A DNA stretch of 36,840 nucleotides from an uncultured Lachnospiraceae bacterium (GCA_947385785.1 CANDMH010000007.1:1-36840), one strand, 5' to 3'; counted from the first letter of the stretch, positions 8,941 to 18,187 are shown. Notes: generated by a model not told the origin, from the letters alone. Numbers and translations are program-made.

Positions 8941-8952
8941 TAAATGAAAAGT

Positions 8953-9006
8953 AATGAGCTGCGCTTGCAGTTGTAACAGGCTGCACACACAGCTCATTCT
9001 TTTATT
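8953..9006. terminator. Bidirectional terminator between the FlxA-like gene and the glycan locus
   Basis: The arms AATGAGCTG (8953-8961) and CAGCTCATT (8990-8998) enclose a smaller TGCAG/CTGCA stem. CTTTTATT follows on the plus strand and ACTTTTCATTT on the minus strand. It can end both the FlxA-like gene and the long minus-strand operon. Confidence 0.75.
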
Positions 9007-9051
9007 GTTTCTTCTTTCTAACCGATTTGACTATATCATCAACATCATGGC

Positions 9052-10737
9052 TCACTCCTCCCGCACCCTCCGGTTGACCTCCTCAATCATCTCCATCAGC
9101 CCCTCGTCCTTATATTCCTCAATAATCCTGGCCCACACCTCTTCCACCGGCTCCGTCCCCAGTACAATCTGCTGAAAAATCCGATTGATGTCAATGCTGA
9201 GCGGGTCCTCCATCCGGCTTGCTGTCATGCTGCATTCATATTCATACTCCGGAATCCGGCATTCCCTCGCCCGTTCCACTCTTTTTTCATCTTCCCTCCG
9301 GTACTCCTGCGGAACGGTCAGAGAATCGTTGTTCCAGGAAACCAGAGATTCCAGCATTCCGATGCTGGGATACAGAGCGGAAGGCGCCTCCTCTGTCAGC
9401 AGCACGATGCTTCCGTCCTCCGCCACCCGGTAGCTTACCCCTTCCACGCCATAGCGGCCAAGTCGCTGTCCCTCTTCGGACAGCAGATAATCGTACAGCG
9501 CCAGTATCCTGTCCATCTTCTCCCCGCTGACCCGGCCGCTGATGTAGGATTCACTCCATGAGTAACCCCAGACGGTATAATACAGCTCACCGTCCACCGA
9601 AGGCATCAGATCCAGGAAGCGCACATCCTCCAGAAACTCCGAGCCATGCACTTCCTCCCAGTATTGAATGATATTTCCGTAAGTTTTGGAATTGGCTATC
9701 CCGCCGTCAAAACAGATGGCAGCGCTTTTGCCCATGAGAAATTTCTCCTCCGCCTGAGCCGTGGTGGAAAGAAAGATATCCGGCTCGATGACGCCCTTTT
9801 CATACATTTCCCTGACCAGTCTCCAGGTGGGAAGCGCATCGCTCCCCAGTTCCTCTCCCGCAAATACCGCAGGCACATAGCCCTCTCCCTGGGGCACCCA
9901 GTAATAAGACACGCCCCCGGAGGAAGCAAGCGGAATGCTGTAGGTGAAAAGAGGCCCCATAAGCATATTGAAATCCTTTGCCGTCATGCCCCCAATCTGC
10001 TTTCCTTCGCTGTCCGCCTCCATGATCGCCACAAGCATATCCTGAAATTCTTCCCAGTTCTCCGGCTCCTCAGTGATTCCCGCCTCCCTGGCCAGATCCC
10101 ATCGGTAGGCAATGGTCCTGTCCTTGACGGTCTCCGCCTGCTCCGAATAGGTCTGCCGGAAAATGCAGTACAGCCTGCCGTCAATCATGCACTGCGCCCT
10201 CTCCGGGCTGTCCATATACTGCGCCAGATGGGGATATGCCGATAAATCCGCCGGGATTTCATGTAACAGCCCTTCCTTCACCCACCGCGAAAAATCCTGA
10301 CTCATACGGTGTGCGCCCACAAACAGATCCGGCAGCTCCCCCGTCTCCGCCCAAAGCCGTATCCTGCTGTAATAATCGTCCCAGGTGATATTGCACGGCA
10401 CAATCGTAATGTTGAATTTCTCTTCCAACGCCTTAAGGACATCATCATCGCCTCTGTTTTTAAGGGCTTCGTCAATCTGCCAGTAGGCGACGGATATCTC
10501 CATATGCTCCTCATACCGCGGGTCCGCAGCTCCCTCCTTCCCGGGAAACGCGGCTTCTTTCTCCCCGGAAAGCGCAGTTTCGTCCTCCCCGGAAGCGGAA
10601 TAAGGCTCCGATTCCTCTTCCCCCGTCATCCCGCAGCCTCCCGGAGCCAGACATAAAGCCGCCGTCACAGCTGTCAGGGAAAAAAAAGACAGGAACTTTT
10701 CCAAAAAGTTCACTAAATATCGTATATTATTTTTCAT
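9052..10737 (-). CDS. Extracellular sugar-binding lipoprotein (SBP 3 of the locus)
   Basis: About 561 residues. The ATG at 10737 is favoured over 10749 because GGGGGA lies just upstream. A hydrophobic signal segment ends at a cysteine (APGGC), a weak but plausible lipobox. An acidic, low-complexity linker of about 40 residues follows. The remainder has the shape of family 1 solute-binding proteins such as those of the YtcQ/LipO group: YSRIRLWAETGELPDLF near the N-domain and a tryptophan- and tyrosine-rich cleft region. It would capture an oligosaccharide for a MalF/MalG permease. It lies 21 nt after the LacI gene and is the last gene of the minus-strand locus. It has no permease gene of its own nearby, so it may share one of the two upstream pairs. 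Confidence 0.8.
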   Translation of the reverse strand: MKNNIRYLVNFLEKFLSFFSLTAVTAALCLAPGGCGMTGEEESEPYSASGEDETALSGEKEAAFPGKEGAADPRYEEHMEISVAYWQIDEALKNRGDDDVLKALEEKFNITIVPCNITWDDYYSRIRLWAETGELPDLFVGAHRMSQDFSRWVKEGLLHEIPADLSAYPHLAQYMDSPERAQCMIDGRLYCIFRQTYSEQAETVKDRTIAYRWDLAREAGITEEPENWEEFQDMLVAIMEADSEGKQIGGMTAKDFNMLMGPLFTYSIPLASSGGVSYYWVPQGEGYVPAVFAGEELGSDALPTWRLVREMYEKGVIEPDIFLSTTAQAEEKFLMGKSAAICFDGGIANSKTYGNIIQYWEEVHGSEFLEDVRFLDLMPSVDGELYYTVWGYSWSESYISGRVSGEKMDRILALYDYLLSEEGQRLGRYGVEGVSYRVAEDGSIVLLTEEAPSALYPSIGMLESLVSWNNDSLTVPQEYRREDEKRVERARECRIPEYEYECSMTASRMEDPLSIDINRIFQQIVLGTEPVEEVWARIIEEYKDEGLMEMIEEVNRRVREE

Positions 10738-10758
10738 TTTATCCCCCATGAAGCGTCA

Positions 10759-11847
10759 TTACGTTTCTGAATTCCGTCCATTCTCCCGCAATGGGCTACT
10801 TTCGCTCCGCGTCCGCTCTCCACCCGTACTCTCCCGGATTTCCAGCCAGGGTGCCACAGGGATTACTCTCTTCTCCCCGCTCCCGTTCAATACCCCCAGC
10901 ACCGTCTCGGCCAGAATACGCCCCATGGTCTCAAAGTCAAATTGGATTGTGGTAAGCTGCGGCCTGAATTCCCTTCCCAGCCACACGCCTCCATATCCCG
11001 TAAATGCCATATCCCGCGGAATCTTCATCCCCGCGTCCAGCGCCACCCCCATGGCGCCTACCGCCACCTCGTCATTGATGCAGCAGACCACCTCCGGCAG
11101 TTCCTTCTGCTGCAGCAGCTGCTTCATGGCCCCCGCGCCGTCCATGGAGTTGTAGGAACTGTTGATCACCCACTGAGGACGGATTTCCAGTCCATGCCTC
11201 TCCGCGGATTCCCGAAAAAGCGCCTTCAGACGGACAGACGAATATACGCTGCCGACTCCGCCCATAATCCCCATCTTCCGATACCCCGCTCCCGCCAGCC
11301 GGGCAATCATCTCGTCCACGCAGCCGCCTGCATCCACATACACGCCGGGACAGTCAAGCTCGGCCGCGCGCTCGGTGCCCAGAACGCAGGGAATCCTGCT
11401 GTTCAGATTCTTCACTGCCTGAATATAATCTGTATATCCCTCCCAGTTGATCTGGTCCAGCGTTCCGCCCATAATAACCGCGGCATCCACACGCAGATCT
11501 TCCAGCAGCTGGAGATTCCTGATCTCATTTTCACACCAGCTTCTCCCGTTGCACACAATGGTAATATACCCTTTCGCCGTCATTTCCTGTTCGAATTTCT
11601 GATAGAGATAAGGAAAATATTCCTGATATACATGCGGGATGAGAAATCCTATGGAACTGCTCCTGCCCTTTTTCAGATTCCGTGCAACAGAACTGGGCCT
11701 GTAGTTGTATTTCTCAACCAGGCCCCTGATAATCTCTCTGTTTTCTTCCGAAACATATCCATTGCCGGATATGGCGCGGGATACCTGCGATGCAGATACC
11801 CCCGCCTCCTTAGCAATGTCGTAAATTGTAATCTTCCCGTTCGACAT
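10759..11847 (-). CDS. LacI-family transcriptional regulator
   Basis: About 362 residues. The start is taken at the ATG at 11847; an upstream TTG at 11865 overlaps the AAAGG ribosome site. The N-terminus has the classic LacI helix-turn-helix, ITIYDIAKEAGVSASQVSRA, with a hinge ending near RPSSVARNL. A periplasmic-binding-type sugar-sensing domain follows, containing INDEVAVGAMGVALDAG and the GREFRPQLTTIQFDF segment typical of the family. It likely senses a sugar released by the locus. It lies between two binding-protein genes and has its own promoter. The palindrome at 27457-27470 upstream of the whole operon is a credible target, but the pairing is inference. Confidence 0.9.
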   Translation of the reverse strand: MSNGKITIYDIAKEAGVSASQVSRAISGNGYVSEENREIIRGLVEKYNYRPSSVARNLKKGRSSSIGFLIPHVYQEYFPYLYQKFEQEMTAKGYITIVCNGRSWCENEIRNLQLLEDLRVDAAVIMGGTLDQINWEGYTDYIQAVKNLNSRIPCVLGTERAAELDCPGVYVDAGGCVDEMIARLAGAGYRKMGIMGGVGSVYSSVRLKALFRESAERHGLEIRPQWVINSSYNSMDGAGAMKQLLQQKELPEVVCCINDEVAVGAMGVALDAGMKIPRDMAFTGYGGVWLGREFRPQLTTIQFDFETMGRILAETVLGVLNGSGEKRVIPVAPWLEIRESTGGERTRSESSPLRENGRNSET

Positions 11848-11880
11848 CTTCAAAAAACCTTTCAAAGTATATATTTTATT

Positions 11881-11909
11881 ATTCTACCCCAACCTGCCTG
11901 TAATTGCAA
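11881..11909 (-). promoter_or_regulatory. Internal promoter for lacI and the last binding protein
   Basis: On the minus strand -35 TTGCAA (11909-11904), a 17-nt spacer and -10 TAGAAT (11886-11881). It lies in the 92-nt gap between the SBP 2 gene and lacI, so the regulator can be made without the main operon promoter. Confidence 0.65.
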
Positions 11910-11939
11910 GCTGCGGAGCGGCTTTTTGAATGCGCTTCC

Positions 11940-13445
11940 TTACTCTTCCGCTTCTTCCTCCTCAGGATTCAGATACTTCTCCATCTGCTCCTGCATATCC
12001 GCGCCGTAGTCGTGGTTCTGGATATCCGCGATAGCTGCTTCCAGGGCAGAACGGTTTGCTTCCAGAGCCGTCTGCGGCGTCTGCTCGCCGTTACCAAGGG
12101 AATCCATCATCTTATTGACCATTTCGTTCAGATCACCAAAGCCCATCAGCGGGGAAATCTTGTTCTTCTGGGACAGATCCATACAGATATCAACTGCCGT
12201 GGAATCCGTTGCATTGGCCTCAAAAGCTGCCAGAATCGCCTCTTCCCACTCTTCCTCATCATCAAAAATCTGGAAGATCAGGTCAATGATCTGCGCAACC
12301 TCTTCCGGCTTTTCGATACCGTTAAGCATCATGTACGGAGAGGCCTCTTTTCCGTAGGAGACATATTCCGTTCCGCTGGGTCCCATGGGGAAGGGAACGA
12401 AGCCCCACTCATCCTCCATCTCTCCCAGATAACCGCTGGATATCCACCATGCCTCATAGCACATGCAGGAATTGCCGTCCCTGAAGTCCCAGATCTGGCT
12501 CTGCCAGTCGCCCAGCCAGCCGTTCAGCTGCGGTACATTCTGCATGAAATCCGCATAGAATTCCAGAGCTTCCATAGCTTCGGGCGTCTCCAGGGCCAGC
12601 TCCACTCCGGCATCCGTCTTCTTCACCGCATCTGCGCCGTTGGATGACATAAAGCTCCAGATCAGGTTCTCTCTCCAGTTAAATCCATGTACATCGTACT
12701 CGCCGTCGCCGTCCGTATCCTGGTTTCCCGCAAGGGCGATCTCCTTGAATTTATCCCAGTTCCACTCGCCTTTTTCATACAGCTCATACAGATCGGGCAG
12801 CCCGTAACGGTCAAACAGCGTCTTGTTCCAGAAGATACCGTACTGCACGCCAGCGCCTCTCATACCCATGGCATACTGCTTTCCCTTGTAGGTACCTGCT
12901 TCCGTAGAGCCTGTGGAATACCACGGAGCAGAGAAATCAACCACGCCCAGGTCGCTGATAGGCTGGGCAATGCCGCCCTCGATCAATGCAGGCAGCAGCT
13001 TGTAGCTCAGGATGTAGCCTACATCACATACCGGATCGCCTGAAAGCACGGAAGTAACGTAAGAGCCTACATAGTCGTCACCTACCACCACAAACTCAAT
13101 GTTACAGTTGTAATTCTCCTCCACATAAGCAATACGGTCCGCAAATGCCTTGTCGAAAATACTTTTCTCCGGATCCGGCGTCATGTCATAATAAGAACCG
13201 ATTCTTACCGTTCTGCCTCCGAAATCATATGCCGGCTCCTCGCTTTCCTGAGACGCTTCCTCAGAGCCCGCTTCCTCTGCCGAGGAAGAATCCTCTGTGC
13301 TGTCCTGCGAGCTCTCCTGTGAGCTGTCCTGCACACTTCCCTCCGAGTTGTCCGGTGCGGAGCTCGTACCGGAGTCGTTGCCGCATCCCGCTGCGGCCAC
13401 CGTCATTGCCGTTGCCAGCAACAGTGCTAAAGCCTTCTTTTTCAT
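11940..13445 (-). CDS. Extracellular sugar-binding lipoprotein (SBP 2 of the locus)
   Basis: 501 residues with AGGCAGGAAACATT before the ATG. The signal peptide is clear, and its lipobox VAAAGC gives lipidation at Cys21. A Ser/Glu/Asp-rich linker of about 50 residues spaces the binding domain from the membrane. The domain (from about residue 75) is of the family 1 solute-binding type, with the NWDKFKEIA-like helix and a DTDGDGEYD segment that resembles a calcium-binding loop. It follows the second permease pair after a 235-nt gap holding a hairpin and repeats, and most likely serves that pair. Confidence 0.9.
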   Translation of the reverse strand: MKKKALALLLATAMTVAAAGCGNDSGTSSAPDNSEGSVQDSSQESSQDSTEDSSSAEEAGSEEASQESEEPAYDFGGRTVRIGSYYDMTPDPEKSIFDKAFADRIAYVEENYNCNIEFVVVGDDYVGSYVTSVLSGDPVCDVGYILSYKLLPALIEGGIAQPISDLGVVDFSAPWYSTGSTEAGTYKGKQYAMGMRGAGVQYGIFWNKTLFDRYGLPDLYELYEKGEWNWDKFKEIALAGNQDTDGDGEYDVHGFNWRENLIWSFMSSNGADAVKKTDAGVELALETPEAMEALEFYADFMQNVPQLNGWLGDWQSQIWDFRDGNSCMCYEAWWISSGYLGEMEDEWGFVPFPMGPSGTEYVSYGKEASPYMMLNGIEKPEEVAQIIDLIFQIFDDEEEWEEAILAAFEANATDSTAVDICMDLSQKNKISPLMGFGDLNEMVNKMMDSLGNGEQTPQTALEANRSALEAAIADIQNHDYGADMQEQMEKYLNPEEEEAEE

Positions 13446-13486
13446 AATGTTTCCTGCCTTTCTTAAAAAATTTGTTTTTTATGATG

Positions 13487-13507
13487 AAGGCGGAAAATTC
13501 CCGCCTT
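13487..13507. other. Small hairpin before the SBP 2 gene
   Basis: The arms AAGGCGG (13487-13493) and CCGCCTT (13501-13507) are separated by 7 nt. On the minus strand it lies about 40 nt before the SBP 2 ribosome site and is followed by A-rich then T-rich sequence without an immediate T-run. It could be an mRNA 5' stabiliser, an attenuator or a processing site that raises binding-protein expression; the sequence does not decide. Confidence 0.5.
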
Positions 13508-13514
13508 ACGTCCT

Positions 13515-13534
13515 TATAATCGTGAGCCCATTCC
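13515..13534 (-). repeat. GCTCACGA motif, copy C
   Basis: On the minus strand this 20-nt stretch ends GGGCTCACGATTATA. It matches copy B (35106-35127) at 15 of 17 positions over its last 17 nt. It is oriented toward the SBP 2 gene, whose start is about 70 nt downstream. Confidence 0.5.
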
Positions 13535-13625
13535 TCTGCCGCCCGACACTTCCTCAGAAATCGTCGGGAAATAACCATACACTTCCTTTGTCTCACGCCG
13601 CGGAAACGCTCACTTGTTTTGGGCT

Positions 13626-13660
13626 CCAGTACTCCGGTTTCCAACCGGATGGAGTACTGG
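13626..13660. repeat. 35-nt hairpin element, copy 1
   Basis: Perfect 10-bp arms, CCAGTACTCC and GGAGTACTGG, flank a 15-nt centre that itself can pair GGTT with AACC. A related 35-nt element at 33603-33637 shares 29 of 35 positions, including a 17-nt identical core TTTCCAACCGGATGGAG. It lies just downstream of permease pair 2. No T-run follows on either strand, so a simple terminator is unlikely. It may be a REP-like dispersed repeat. Confidence 0.7.
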
Positions 13661-13680
13661 TATCCATACCGCCGTCTTCC

Positions 13681-14667
13681 TTATCCGACGATGCCCGAAC
13701 GCCCGATGCCTTCCACAAAATGCTTCTGGCAGACCAGATACAGGACAATCAGCGGCAAAATCACCAGCAGACTTCCCGTATTGTTCATCTGCGACGCAAA
13801 TCCGGGGCTGACAAAGTTCATATCCCCGCCCATAGCGGCGTACTGCTTATGCAATACGGTTGCCAGCGCGCTGAGCTTATTGGAAAATAATGCTGCCTTC
13901 GGCATAAACATACCGGTGTAGAAAGAATCCGTCCACTGCCATACAAAGCCGAACAGGAACACCGTCACCATCATGGGCACGGTACTGGGCACCATAATCT
14001 GGACAAATGTGCGGAGCTTGCCGCATCCGTCCATGAACGCCGCCTCTTCCAGTTCCTTGGGAAGTCCCTTGCAAAACTGCCGCAGCATGTAGATATACAA
14101 TCCGTTCTTGAATCCGGTACAGGTCACCGCCTGAATCAGCATGGGCCAGGGGGTGTCAATCAGGTTCACCGTACTTCCCGTGACCGCTTTGAAGATTGAA
14201 AAGATATCAAAAAAACGGAATTTCATAAACATGGGCAGCATCACAATCTGCGGGGGCACGATCAGGGAAAAGATCACGCAGCCGAACAGCAGATTTCTTC
14301 CCGGAAAGCGGAAGCGTGCAAAGCTGTAAGCCGTAAGCATACAGGATACCACCTGGAGCACGGAGACTCCCGCCGACAGCACCGCCGTATACAGCAGGCT
14401 CTTCCCGTATTCCAGCCCCTCCAGTACTTTTCTGTAATTTCCCAGCGTAAAATGCTTGGGAACGTATTTTACCGTCGCATCGTATAAATCCTTTTCATCC
14501 ATCAATGAGACGCTTAATTTTAAGTAAATCGGATACAGGATGACGAAACAGATTCCGAATATGATGACGCCCCTGACAATGGCCGATGCAAACCGTTCCA
14601 GTCTTGCCACTGTGATCCTCTTCCTGTTCCTCTTTATCCCTGCTTTTCCCATGGAACGCGCTTTCAT
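13681..14667 (-). CDS. Carbohydrate ABC permease, MalG type (pair 2)
   Basis: 328 residues, preceded by AGGAGGGAGAACAG. It has a basic N-terminal extension of about 25 residues and then six membrane spans. The cytoplasmic EAA loop (EEAAFMDGCGKLRTF ... IMVP) would contact the ATPase. It partners the MalF-type subunit encoded 12 nt upstream. No ATPase gene is found in the locus, so a shared MsmX-type ATPase encoded elsewhere is expected, as is usual for such Firmicutes importers. An ordinary stop at 13681 is followed by the repeat-rich gap before SBP 2. Confidence 0.92.
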   Translation of the reverse strand: MKARSMGKAGIKRNRKRITVARLERFASAIVRGVIIFGICFVILYPIYLKLSVSLMDEKDLYDATVKYVPKHFTLGNYRKVLEGLEYGKSLLYTAVLSAGVSVLQVVSCMLTAYSFARFRFPGRNLLFGCVIFSLIVPPQIVMLPMFMKFRFFDIFSIFKAVTGSTVNLIDTPWPMLIQAVTCTGFKNGLYIYMLRQFCKGLPKELEEAAFMDGCGKLRTFVQIMVPSTVPMMVTVFLFGFVWQWTDSFYTGMFMPKAALFSNKLSALATVLHKQYAAMGGDMNFVSPGFASQMNNTGSLLVILPLIVLYLVCQKHFVEGIGRSGIVG

Positions 14668-14679
14668 CTGTTCTCCCTC

Positions 14680-15612
14680 CTAATCCATATAGAATACCCG
14701 TTTGCCGATAATGCCTCCCACGATGCAGATAATGATGGTAATGACCACGAAATAAATCCATGCCATCGCGGAACCGTAACCGTACTTCACATCGCTGAAG
14801 ATCGTGTTCTTGATCTCCTGCATCAGCTCATTGTTGGCGCTGGTAAAGGAATCGATGATGGTATAAATCGCATTCACCAGTATCAGCGGACTGATCATCG
14901 GGAAGGTTATCTTCCAGAAATTCTCCCAGGCCGTGGCGCCTTCCATGTTGGAGGCTTCATACAGGCTGGGGGAGATTCCCTGAAGTCCCGCCAGGAAGAT
15001 CAGGATCTGTACCCCCGATGAGATAACAATGTCGTAAATCCCCAGCACCGCCTGAGACAGATACATGATGATTCCGGAAGGCAGATTCGTGTAATTCAGC
15101 AGAAAGCCCGCCACATTGAATACGGTATTGGCGTCGTCCGCCGACAGCATGCCCTCCGGTCCCAGCGTGGCCTGCAGCAGATCGGACGACTCGATTCCCA
15201 GCACGATGCCGGAGGTCAGGATCACCGGCAGGAAAAAGATACTTCTGGCCACTCCCCTTCCGCGGAACTTCATGTTCAGCAGATTGGCCGCAAAAAAGCT
15301 GAAGATAATAATCAACGGGACATTTACCGCCATGTCCTTCACGGATCCCAGGAGGTTTAAATTGAACTCAGGATCTATGGAAAGCGCCCTGATATAATGC
15401 TCCAGCCCGTTGTTGGCCGCCTTCGTCAGCACATAGCCTCCCTGTTCCACCGTCATATTGCTGAAGCTGAACTGTATGGATTTGATCAGCATGGGGAGGA
15501 ACAGCCCGAAAAATCCAACCAGGAAAGGGATTGCGAACACATATCCTGCAACTGCCTCTTTTCCCCGAAGCGTCAGCTTCCTTTTGCCATTTACCTTATG
15601 AAACAGCCCCAT
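14680..15612 (-). CDS. Carbohydrate ABC permease, MalF type (pair 2)
   Basis: 310 residues with six predicted membrane spans and the EAA loop YEASNMEGATAWENF followed by KITFPMI. Its ribosome site, AAGGAGGGG, is formed by the last codons of the DUF5696 gene, and its ATG follows that gene's TGA after one base. Translation is therefore tightly coupled to DUF5696, which suggests the two products are needed together. It pairs with the MalG-type subunit downstream. Confidence 0.92.
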   Translation of the reverse strand: MGLFHKVNGKRKLTLRGKEAVAGYVFAIPFLVGFFGLFLPMLIKSIQFSFSNMTVEQGGYVLTKAANNGLEHYIRALSIDPEFNLNLLGSVKDMAVNVPLIIIFSFFAANLLNMKFRGRGVARSIFFLPVILTSGIVLGIESSDLLQATLGPEGMLSADDANTVFNVAGFLLNYTNLPSGIIMYLSQAVLGIYDIVISSGVQILIFLAGLQGISPSLYEASNMEGATAWENFWKITFPMISPLILVNAIYTIIDSFTSANNELMQEIKNTIFSDVKYGYGSAMAWIYFVVITIIICIVGGIIGKRVFYMD

Positions 15613-15613
15613 G

Positions 15614-18166
15614 TCACCCCTCCTTTATCACCAGGAAATCCTGTGCTTTCACGGTGTTTCCCTCATATTTTATCTCATGAGCGTTATAATTTACGATCAC
15701 CCGGGTACCATCCTCATAAACCGTACAGGAAACGCCCGCCTCTGGTCTCTCATGCCCTGTGATCCGAAGGCTTCCAAGCGCTCCCAGCGCCTCGTTCACC
15801 CTCTGCCAGGACTGTATGGCCGTCTCCTTCCAGTCCCGGAAACTGACCGAATACAGGCTGTCAAACTCTGTGTTCTTCAGCAGGGAATTGTCCCCGCAGA
15901 TCCATTCGAAGGAGATACCTGCGCCGGCCTCTATGCTCTTCAGGATCATGGTATTGACATCGCTGGAAAGATTCACCGGCTCCCCGGTATAATCCCGATA
16001 TCCGTGAAGCACCATCTCATAAAAAGGAATCACTTCGTCTATCAGCTGCGTGCGGTTGCTGTCCAGGGGCACGTCCTTCACATCCGAAAGGTATTTCCAG
16101 GCGTATACATTTGCATTGCTTCCCAGCAGATTCCCGTCTGTGCTCTCCGCCAGCTTTGCCATGGCCGCGCTGTTGTAAGCCGCCGCGGCCTGCCGTCCCG
16201 CGTAAGCCCTGGTGTTAAAATCGCTGAACAGATCGCTGGCCAGGCTCTCCACCGAGATTCCCGACAGCTGATACTTCTTCGTCTTTTTCAGGAAGGTATC
16301 CGCCATCTCCTCCACATAACAGGGACTGATCATGTCGGTGATGGTGGTTCTGTCCTTTATCCCGTTGGGAATCAGGTATTCACTGGTCCGGGCCACCGTA
16401 TTGTCATAGTACCTGGGCGCATAGCTCTCCGCACGGTATCCGTCAAAAAACTGATCCATGTACACATACTGCAGCTGCGCCGTGTTGAAGACCGGAATTC
16501 CTTCCGCCGCCATCTCTTCCACGAAATCCTTCAGATCCATCCGGGAAGTATTGAGCTGGCTTAAAGACTTCACATTTCCCGGCGCGGTTCCGTGCAGCCC
16601 GCCGCTGCTCCAGCCGCTGTACTCCATTCTGATGCCTTCCACGCCGGCCTGGGCCAGTTCTTTCACCGCTCCCGCCGCCTGCTCATAAGTGGTAAGTTCC
16701 TGTATTGTCTTACATTTGACGCCCAGGATAGACTCCCATTTCTGTATGGCTCCTGCAAAATTAATATAAAAAGGTACCCCGTTTTCCTCTTCCTTCTCAC
16801 TCAGGATGCCCTGCTCCAGCAGATAGTCCTGATAATAAGCTGCCATTCCCGAATAGTCCGCTTCCTCCCCATCCAGGAAGCTGTAACGCACTTTAAAATT
16901 CTCATCGAATATCGGCTGGGAATACATCTGGAAGCTGTTGGACCCCACCATGTCCCCCAGGGAGATGGCTCCGTAGCTTAAGTAACTGAATCCTGCATAC
17001 ACCTGATTGTAGCTGTCCGTCCTGCCGGAGGTAACCGCATTGATATCCGCATCCGCGGCTCCGCCCTCCACTATGGCGAAGAAGGCGCTCTCCCCCTTCT
17101 TCATCCCGAATACGGGCATCCGCACCGTCACACTCTGGTCTATCTCGGGCTTTTTGATCAGGTTCACCTGGCTCGTCCTGTTCTCCCCATACACATAACC
17201 GATATAAGCGGGGGCGTTCGGCTTATTGTTATTGAAATGGATCAGCGCGCCGCTTCCGTCAGGCACGAACAGATACCCTTCCTCCTCCGGCCCGCCTGCC
17301 CCGAAATACTTCAGCAGGTCAATGTCCACAAGATAATATTTCTCCGTGTCATACTCCACCGTCCCGGGGTCAATCTCCGCCACGAAGCTGTCCCCTTCCA
17401 GATAGTAGGATACCGTGATATTGAACCAGGGCTTTTCATTCACTGCCTCATAGCCGTTCTCCAGGTTATCCTGCTCCATATCCTGCTCCGTGTAGCCTGC
17501 CGCCAGGAAGTATTCCGTCATCTCCTCTTTCTTATAGTCCTTCACGCTGTCGCTGAGGACATAGACGGGATGCTCCTCCAGGATCGGATATGTCTCCAGA
17601 TATTCGGCCCGCTGATCCCCCTTCAGCTCGTCCTTGTCCAGATACAGGTAATTTCTTCCCGTGCTCCTGGCATCCTTCTCGTTCATCAGTCCCGTATAGT
17701 ACTCGTAACGCTCTACGCTGATAACCTGAGGAAGCACATATTTATCCGCCAGGTCTCCCAGGTTATAGGTAATCCTGGCGCCGTTCTCTATCTCCTCCAC
17801 GGAAAACTGTCCTTCCGCCACCGCGTCATTGTAGCTGTCCATCTTGGATGCCTGGACGCTCTCGTTATAGTAGCGTATGGAAACCTGCGACTTCATCATG
17901 CCTTTGTAATAATTACTGGCCAGAGGGTCCTCGTCGAAATCCGGTGGATTGGTATACCATATCTCCCCTGTGGCCTTTCCCTTTATGGCGAAACCGGCCA
18001 GTTCCCTGTCCAGATACAACTCCAGCACATCATTGGAGGCGATCAGTTCCATTCCTTCCGGTACTTCCTGCCCGACCGTCCTGACAGGCTGTCCCGGCAC
18101 CAGCGTACACAGCATCGCCATTCCCGCCAGGACTCCCGCCGCTCTGTTGAAAAGATTATTCTTCAT
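15614..18166 (-). CDS. Secreted DUF5696 protein, possible glycoside-hydrolase-like
   Basis: 850 residues with AAGAGGACAAT before the ATG. A signal peptide of about 30 residues is present, with no lipobox and no later membrane span. The N-terminal half (about 35-450) is beta-rich, with VPDGSGALI near residue 300, as in DUF5696 proteins. The C-terminal half (about 470-800) has the rhythm of a TIM barrel. It includes GVEGIRMEYSGWSSGGLHG, similar in style to the substrate-facing strands of GH101- and GH66-like enzymes. I infer a carbohydrate-active or glycan-binding role; the catalytic residues cannot be named. It sits between YIP1 and permease pair 2, with one base between its stop and the permease start. 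Confidence 0.8.
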   Translation of the reverse strand: MKNNLFNRAAGVLAGMAMLCTLVPGQPVRTVGQEVPEGMELIASNDVLELYLDRELAGFAIKGKATGEIWYTNPPDFDEDPLASNYYKGMMKSQVSIRYYNESVQASKMDSYNDAVAEGQFSVEEIENGARITYNLGDLADKYVLPQVISVERYEYYTGLMNEKDARSTGRNYLYLDKDELKGDQRAEYLETYPILEEHPVYVLSDSVKDYKKEEMTEYFLAAGYTEQDMEQDNLENGYEAVNEKPWFNITVSYYLEGDSFVAEIDPGTVEYDTEKYYLVDIDLLKYFGAGGPEEEGYLFVPDGSGALIHFNNNKPNAPAYIGYVYGENRTSQVNLIKKPEIDQSVTVRMPVFGMKKGESAFFAIVEGGAADADINAVTSGRTDSYNQVYAGFSYLSYGAISLGDMVGSNSFQMYSQPIFDENFKVRYSFLDGEEADYSGMAAYYQDYLLEQGILSEKEEENGVPFYINFAGAIQKWESILGVKCKTIQELTTYEQAAGAVKELAQAGVEGIRMEYSGWSSGGLHGTAPGNVKSLSQLNTSRMDLKDFVEEMAAEGIPVFNTAQLQYVYMDQFFDGYRAESYAPRYYDNTVARTSEYLIPNGIKDRTTITDMISPCYVEEMADTFLKKTKKYQLSGISVESLASDLFSDFNTRAYAGRQAAAAYNSAAMAKLAESTDGNLLGSNANVYAWKYLSDVKDVPLDSNRTQLIDEVIPFYEMVLHGYRDYTGEPVNLSSDVNTMILKSIEAGAGISFEWICGDNSLLKNTEFDSLYSVSFRDWKETAIQSWQRVNEALGALGSLRITGHERPEAGVSCTVYEDGTRVIVNYNAHEIKYEGNTVKAQDFLVIKEG

Positions 18167-18187
18167 ATTGTCCTCTTCCCCTTTCCA

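Noticed and set aside
13261..13644. Minus-strand frame of 127 codons upstream of and overlapping the SBP 2 start
   Set aside because: It is in a different frame from SBP 2, crosses the repeat-rich gap, and has no ribosome site or recognisable domain.
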